A DNA stretch of 52,306 bases, taken from positions 1-52,306 of the forward strand of contig JALKBU010000277.1 in assembly GCA_023091735.1 (NCBI GenBank), written 5' to 3'. This DNA comes from Trichomonas tenax. Its lineage: Eukaryota; Parabasalia; Trichomonadida; Trichomonadidae. The notes beneath the pieces are model-generated. The model had not been told where the DNA came from. It did not search any database and saw nothing but the letters and a program-made list of their open reading frames with translations. Shown here piece after piece: positions 49,618 to 52,306 of this stretch. The position numbers were made by a program, and so were the translations under genes. Position 1 is the stretch's first letter, and each line of letters starts with the position of its first letter.

Positions 49618-49693
49618 AATATGTTGTATTTTTTGATTGTTAAATATGTTATCAAAAAATTAATTCATTTTTTTTAATTGATAAATTCAAAAA

Positions 49694-50380
49694 ATGATCC
49701 CTCCAAACGTATTTTACTCAGAACCATCGTTTGTCAGGGTTCTGAAGTATAGAGATCCCGTGAGACTCTCTGTTTCCAGTTCAAACAGTTTCGAAAAAAC
49801 ATCAAAAAATGCAAAAATTAAAATACAACTAAAAGAAATGGATCTTGACTGCCTAAATAAGCATGAATGGCTGACTGATATTGTTATAGACGCGTATTTA
49901 AAATATTTAATGAATAACACTTCAATTCCAATTGGTGTAACGAATACATACTTCGGAAAGATATTAGACAAAGAGGACTACAACAGAGTCAAAACATGGG
50001 AAGGAATTCCACAACTTTTACAAGGAAAATTTAATAAATTTTTAATTCCTTACGCTACAAGAGCCCATTGGATACTTATTGTTGCTTATTGGCTCGATAA
50101 AAAACTGTACGTCTATGATTCTCTCAACAGACCTTTGCCTGGTTGTATTAAGCGATTATGTTTCTTTTTGAAAGAGAACACTGGATACCAATGGCAGGGC
50201 CAGAGAGTAAAAGTGCAAAGACAGCTGAATTCTAGCGATTGTGGAGTTTTTCTTCTAAAATTCGCTGAAATGGTTGTAACTGGACAAGATCCACTAGTCG
50301 TTAACCAAGAGATGGTCAATGTCTCTCGATTGGATATCAAAAATGTGCTCCTTGACGCGATTCATCAATATTCGTTATAA
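49694..50380 (+). CDS. Ulp1-type (C48) cysteine protease for SUMO or another ubiquitin-like modifier
   Basis: A 228-residue protein with the whole C48 catalytic set: His125-Trp126 (RAHWILIVAYW), Asp142 (YVYDSLN), Gln177 (QRQLNSSD) and Cys183 (SDCGVFLLKF). The N-terminal helix LNKHEWLTDIVIDAYLKYL matches the Ulp1 'W L x D x x I x x Y' block, with NTYFGKIL after it. C48 enzymes mature or remove SUMO, or NEDD8 in the SENP8 branch; the compact size without an N-terminal extension is like SENP8, so I leave the substrate open. The start is the first ATG, with AT-rich sequence before it. The gene lies 77 bp after the interrupted ankyrin gene. Confidence 0.9.
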   Translation: MIPPNVFYSEPSFVRVLKYRDPVRLSVSSSNSFEKTSKNAKIKIQLKEMDLDCLNKHEWLTDIVIDAYLKYLMNNTSIPIGVTNTYFGKILDKEDYNRVKTWEGIPQLLQGKFNKFLIPYATRAHWILIVAYWLDKKLYVYDSLNRPLPGCIKRLCFFLKENTGYQWQGQRVKVQRQLNSSDCGVFLLKFAEMVVTGQDPLVVNQEMVNVSRLDIKNVLLDAIHQYSL

Positions 50381-51107
50381 TAAATTGTTAGTATTTGTGA
50401 CATGGCTATAAGCTTTTAATACATGAAGCATTTCAATATTGTTGTTTCTAGTTTGCTAATCGCTAATTAAGAAAATATCAAATTGTGCAATACAAAAACA
50501 ATCAAACTTTAGTCAAGCAGCAATTGGAATATGATGATTAAATTCATAACTTACAAATCTTCCAGAAAGTTTTTTTATTTCCAACCAGAATCCAAAATAT
50601 CTTCCAAAGTTGCATCCCTAGTGTACATGTTCTAATGCATGTTTACAATCTATTTATCGAAGAATTAATCATTTTTACTAAGTTTTCAATATTGTTATTT
50701 TAAAAATTAACGATATAGGTTAATAAGTATAGCGTGCAATTCATTCATTTACACTGCACATTGCTAATCAACGGCAAAAGCGTCAAAACTCTATTCAATA
50801 CTATCAAACTTATTTTAAGGGTTCCAGGGTTCATAACGCCCGTAAGGTTATTCACTTCACTTTTGAGATTAAAACATTAATAGCTCAGCAAAAATTCTGC
50901 TTCACATAAACGTTTAATATCATAGTAATATTTATTACCAGAAAATATTAATGTAGCGTATAATAATCCATCAAACGAAAACAGACACTTTACACGTCAG
51001 ATTTGACATGTAAAGTGGGATTTTAAAATTAGAGAGGTAGATCTCAATCATAAAAAAGTAACAAATATGATTTTGCCTTTTTCCTACAAGAGCGAAGTCA
51101 AGAGAGA
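50381..51107. other. intergenic region
   Basis: AT-rich, no gene. A stretch at 50629-50760 is about 70% like 23534-23630. TTTACACGTCA (50989-50999) and TGACATGTAAA (51004-51014) form an inverted pair just before the hairpin cluster. Confidence 0.45.
50989..51014. promoter_or_regulatory. inverted pair of TGACATGTAAA-type elements before hairpin cluster
   Basis: TTTACACGTCA (50989-50999), then TGACATGTAAAGTGG starting at 51004. It is comparable with the palindromic pair before Sec24. About 95 bp further on, the first of three hairpins begins; a link is speculative. Confidence 0.4.
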
Positions 51108-51169
51108 CTGCGACTGTCTCAAAGACAGCATGAGGATGGGTCCCCATGATGTCTTTGAGACAGTTGCAG
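51108..51169 (+). repeat. hairpin 1 of cluster (25-bp stem)
   Basis: The left arm 51108-51132 (CTGCGACTGTCTCAAAGACA...) pairs with 51145-51169, 23 of 25 positions, one of the others being G-T in RNA. The loop is 12 bases. Size and pairing are like a microRNA precursor, but transcription is unknown. Confidence 0.8.
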
Positions 51170-51185
51170 CTAGTTTTTGCTACTC

Positions 51186-51231
51186 CTAGGACGAAATCGG
51201 AATTTCAATAATTTAGCAGATTTCGTCCTAG
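51186..51231 (+). repeat. hairpin 2 of cluster (13-bp stem)
   Basis: CTAGGACGAAATC (51186-51198) is exactly complementary to 51219-51231; the loop is 20 bases and AT-rich. Confidence 0.8.
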
Positions 51232-51235
51232 ACGA

Positions 51236-51314
51236 GTTTGTAGGCATTCTTTGCACCAAATCAGCCTGATGTTAGCATTTCAGGTGTGTTCTGGTGCAAA
51301 GGATGTCTACAAAC
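51236..51314 (+). repeat. hairpin 3 of cluster (23-bp stem)
   Basis: The left arm 51236-51258 begins GTTTGTAGGCATTCTTTGCA; the right arm 51292-51314 pairs with it at 21 of 23 positions. The loop can add CCTGA/TCAGG. It lies 4 bases after hairpin 2. Its inner 59 bp recurs inverted at 51575-51633. Confidence 0.82.
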
Positions 51315-51574
51315 TTTATTTTTTTAAAGTAATTGCAAAAAAATAATATCCTATTAAAATCTCATAAATGATGACCTTGGTTAATGAAAATGACATATAT
51401 TTGGTTATAATTCATTTTTATTCAATATTTTATTTTATTTCATTTCAAATATCACTTTCAAAATCTCTTTGTAAGAAAATTTAATATGATAAATATAACC
51501 GAAAACACGCATGCTTTAAATACACATCATCTCCTCACTTCACAGACAACTTTTGAAAATTGATACAAATATTG
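51315..51574. other. AT-rich spacer between hairpin copies
   Basis: 260 bp separating the two copies of the hairpin-3 core; no ORF, RNA gene or motif found. Confidence 0.5.
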
Positions 51575-51633
51575 ATCCTTTGCACCAGAACACACCTGAA
51601 ATGCTAACATCAGGCTGGTTTGGTGCAAAGAAT
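51575..51633 (-). repeat. inverted second copy of hairpin 3 core
   Basis: The reverse complement of 51246-51304 with one mismatch in 59. Because the arms are themselves complementary, the effect is that only the 33-base loop is turned round relative to the first copy. Confidence 0.88.
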
Positions 51634-51920
51634 GCCTTGAAGATCTTGAAATTCTTGATGAAATTCCTGTAAACTTCTGGAAAGAAATCATCATTTTGAT
51701 GATTTTTGATTGCTATTTTGATAAAAACGATGACATTACTAAGACAACAATTTCTGAAAGATATTCAGTCATTATTTTGAATTTATTATCATCTGAAACC
51801 GAAATAAAAATAAACCTATTTGGTAATGAGTTGTGTGAAGTAAATTATCCTCAAAATCCCGTTACAAAATGCATGCAATGTGCCTATAATGTTTATAAAC
51901 TAAAATTTAAACTTAGATAA
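51600..51920 (+). other. open frame of unknown meaning after the inverted hairpin copy
   Basis: It is open from the stop at 51597-51599 to a stop at 51918-51920, with the first ATG at 51699. The peptide (CLEDLEILDEIPVNFWKEII, later YSVIILNLLSSETEIKINLF, and QNPVTKCMQCAYNVYKL) has a protein-like composition. It may be a small gene or a relic whose 5' part was replaced by the hairpin copy. I recognise no family. Confidence 0.3.
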
Positions 51921-52306
51921 ATTGATAAAAAATAAATATTTTTTTACATTTTCTGGGAACTGCAGCGGGTATATGGCGTTGAATTATGCAAACAATAAAC
52001 AATGAAATGAAAAAATGATATTGCCCAGACAACAATTTATAACAATTTATGAAAAGCATCAATTTCAAGAAATCGAATTTACATTGATTTGCAGTTATCT
52101 GGATCAAAGCACTACTCTTTATATATACTGTTTAACACAATCAGCTGTAGCAATCACGTGTGAAGTTTGAATCAATATTCATAGCTGCGTCAGTATATAT
52201 GGGTGTTTTCAGGCTTCTAAGTGGTTGGAGAATAATCATCACATGATATTACCTTTAATTCTATCCATAAACTCATGTGTTGATTTTTAGAGATCATATA
52301 AAACAA
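51921..52306. other. AT-rich window end, nothing identified
   Basis: About 390 bp of AT-rich sequence; no convincing ORF, repeat or RNA gene seen. Confidence 0.5.

Overview
The window looks like nuclear DNA of a parabasalid protist, most likely Tritrichomonas (such as T. foetus) or a close relative. The genes are eukaryotic and appear intronless. Intergenic DNA is very AT-rich (roughly three quarters A+T by eye). The families also fit: a BspA-like leucine-rich surface protein with a C-terminal membrane anchor, ankyrin relics, an M60-like protein, a Maverick/Polinton-type DNA polymerase B relic and duplicated Rab GTPases. The species is an inference; no rRNA or tRNA was found to fix it.

Layout. 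1-385: polymerase B relic. 514-1476: CDC50 flippase subunit. 1522-3248: broken BspA-like surface gene. 3457-9600: giant Furry/Mor2/Tao3-type scaffold. 10399-12510: M60/TCAF-like protein without its protease motif and without an ATG start. 12.5-16.2 kb: repeats. 16266-17750: unrecognised 494-residue protein, tail to tail with TAF1 (17841-21521). 24.2-27.0 kb: two Rab GTPases around the V-ATPase proteolipid gene. 28.4-29.6 kb: decayed element with a tyrosine-recombinase C-terminus. 29.9-39.5 kb: a gene-dense block with a Frag1/DRAM/Sfk1-like membrane protein, Sec24, a coiled-coil tail-anchored protein, a CXC-domain protein and two divergent coiled-coil genes. 39.5-45.1 kb: relics, repeats and hairpins. 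45.1-47.4 kb: a propeller-like protein and a PAK-type kinase with CRIB motifs. 47.5-52.3 kb: repeat copies, an interrupted ankyrin gene, a Ulp1-type protease and a hairpin cluster.

The intact genes serve membrane traffic and lipid asymmetry (CDC50, Sec24, two Rabs, V-ATPase c), polarity and cytoskeletal signalling (Furry, PAK), transcription (TAF1, CXC protein) and ubiquitin-like deconjugation (Ulp1). I see no operon. Several neighbours are divergent or tail to tail, as expected for individually transcribed protist genes.

The most unusual material is non-coding: three adjacent long hairpins at 51.1-51.3 kb with an inverted second copy of the third; a 49-bp near-perfect hairpin at 44.2 kb; a recurring near-palindrome, TGACATGTAAA, often just upstream of genes; and several dispersed repeat pairs, one nearly identical over 214 bp.
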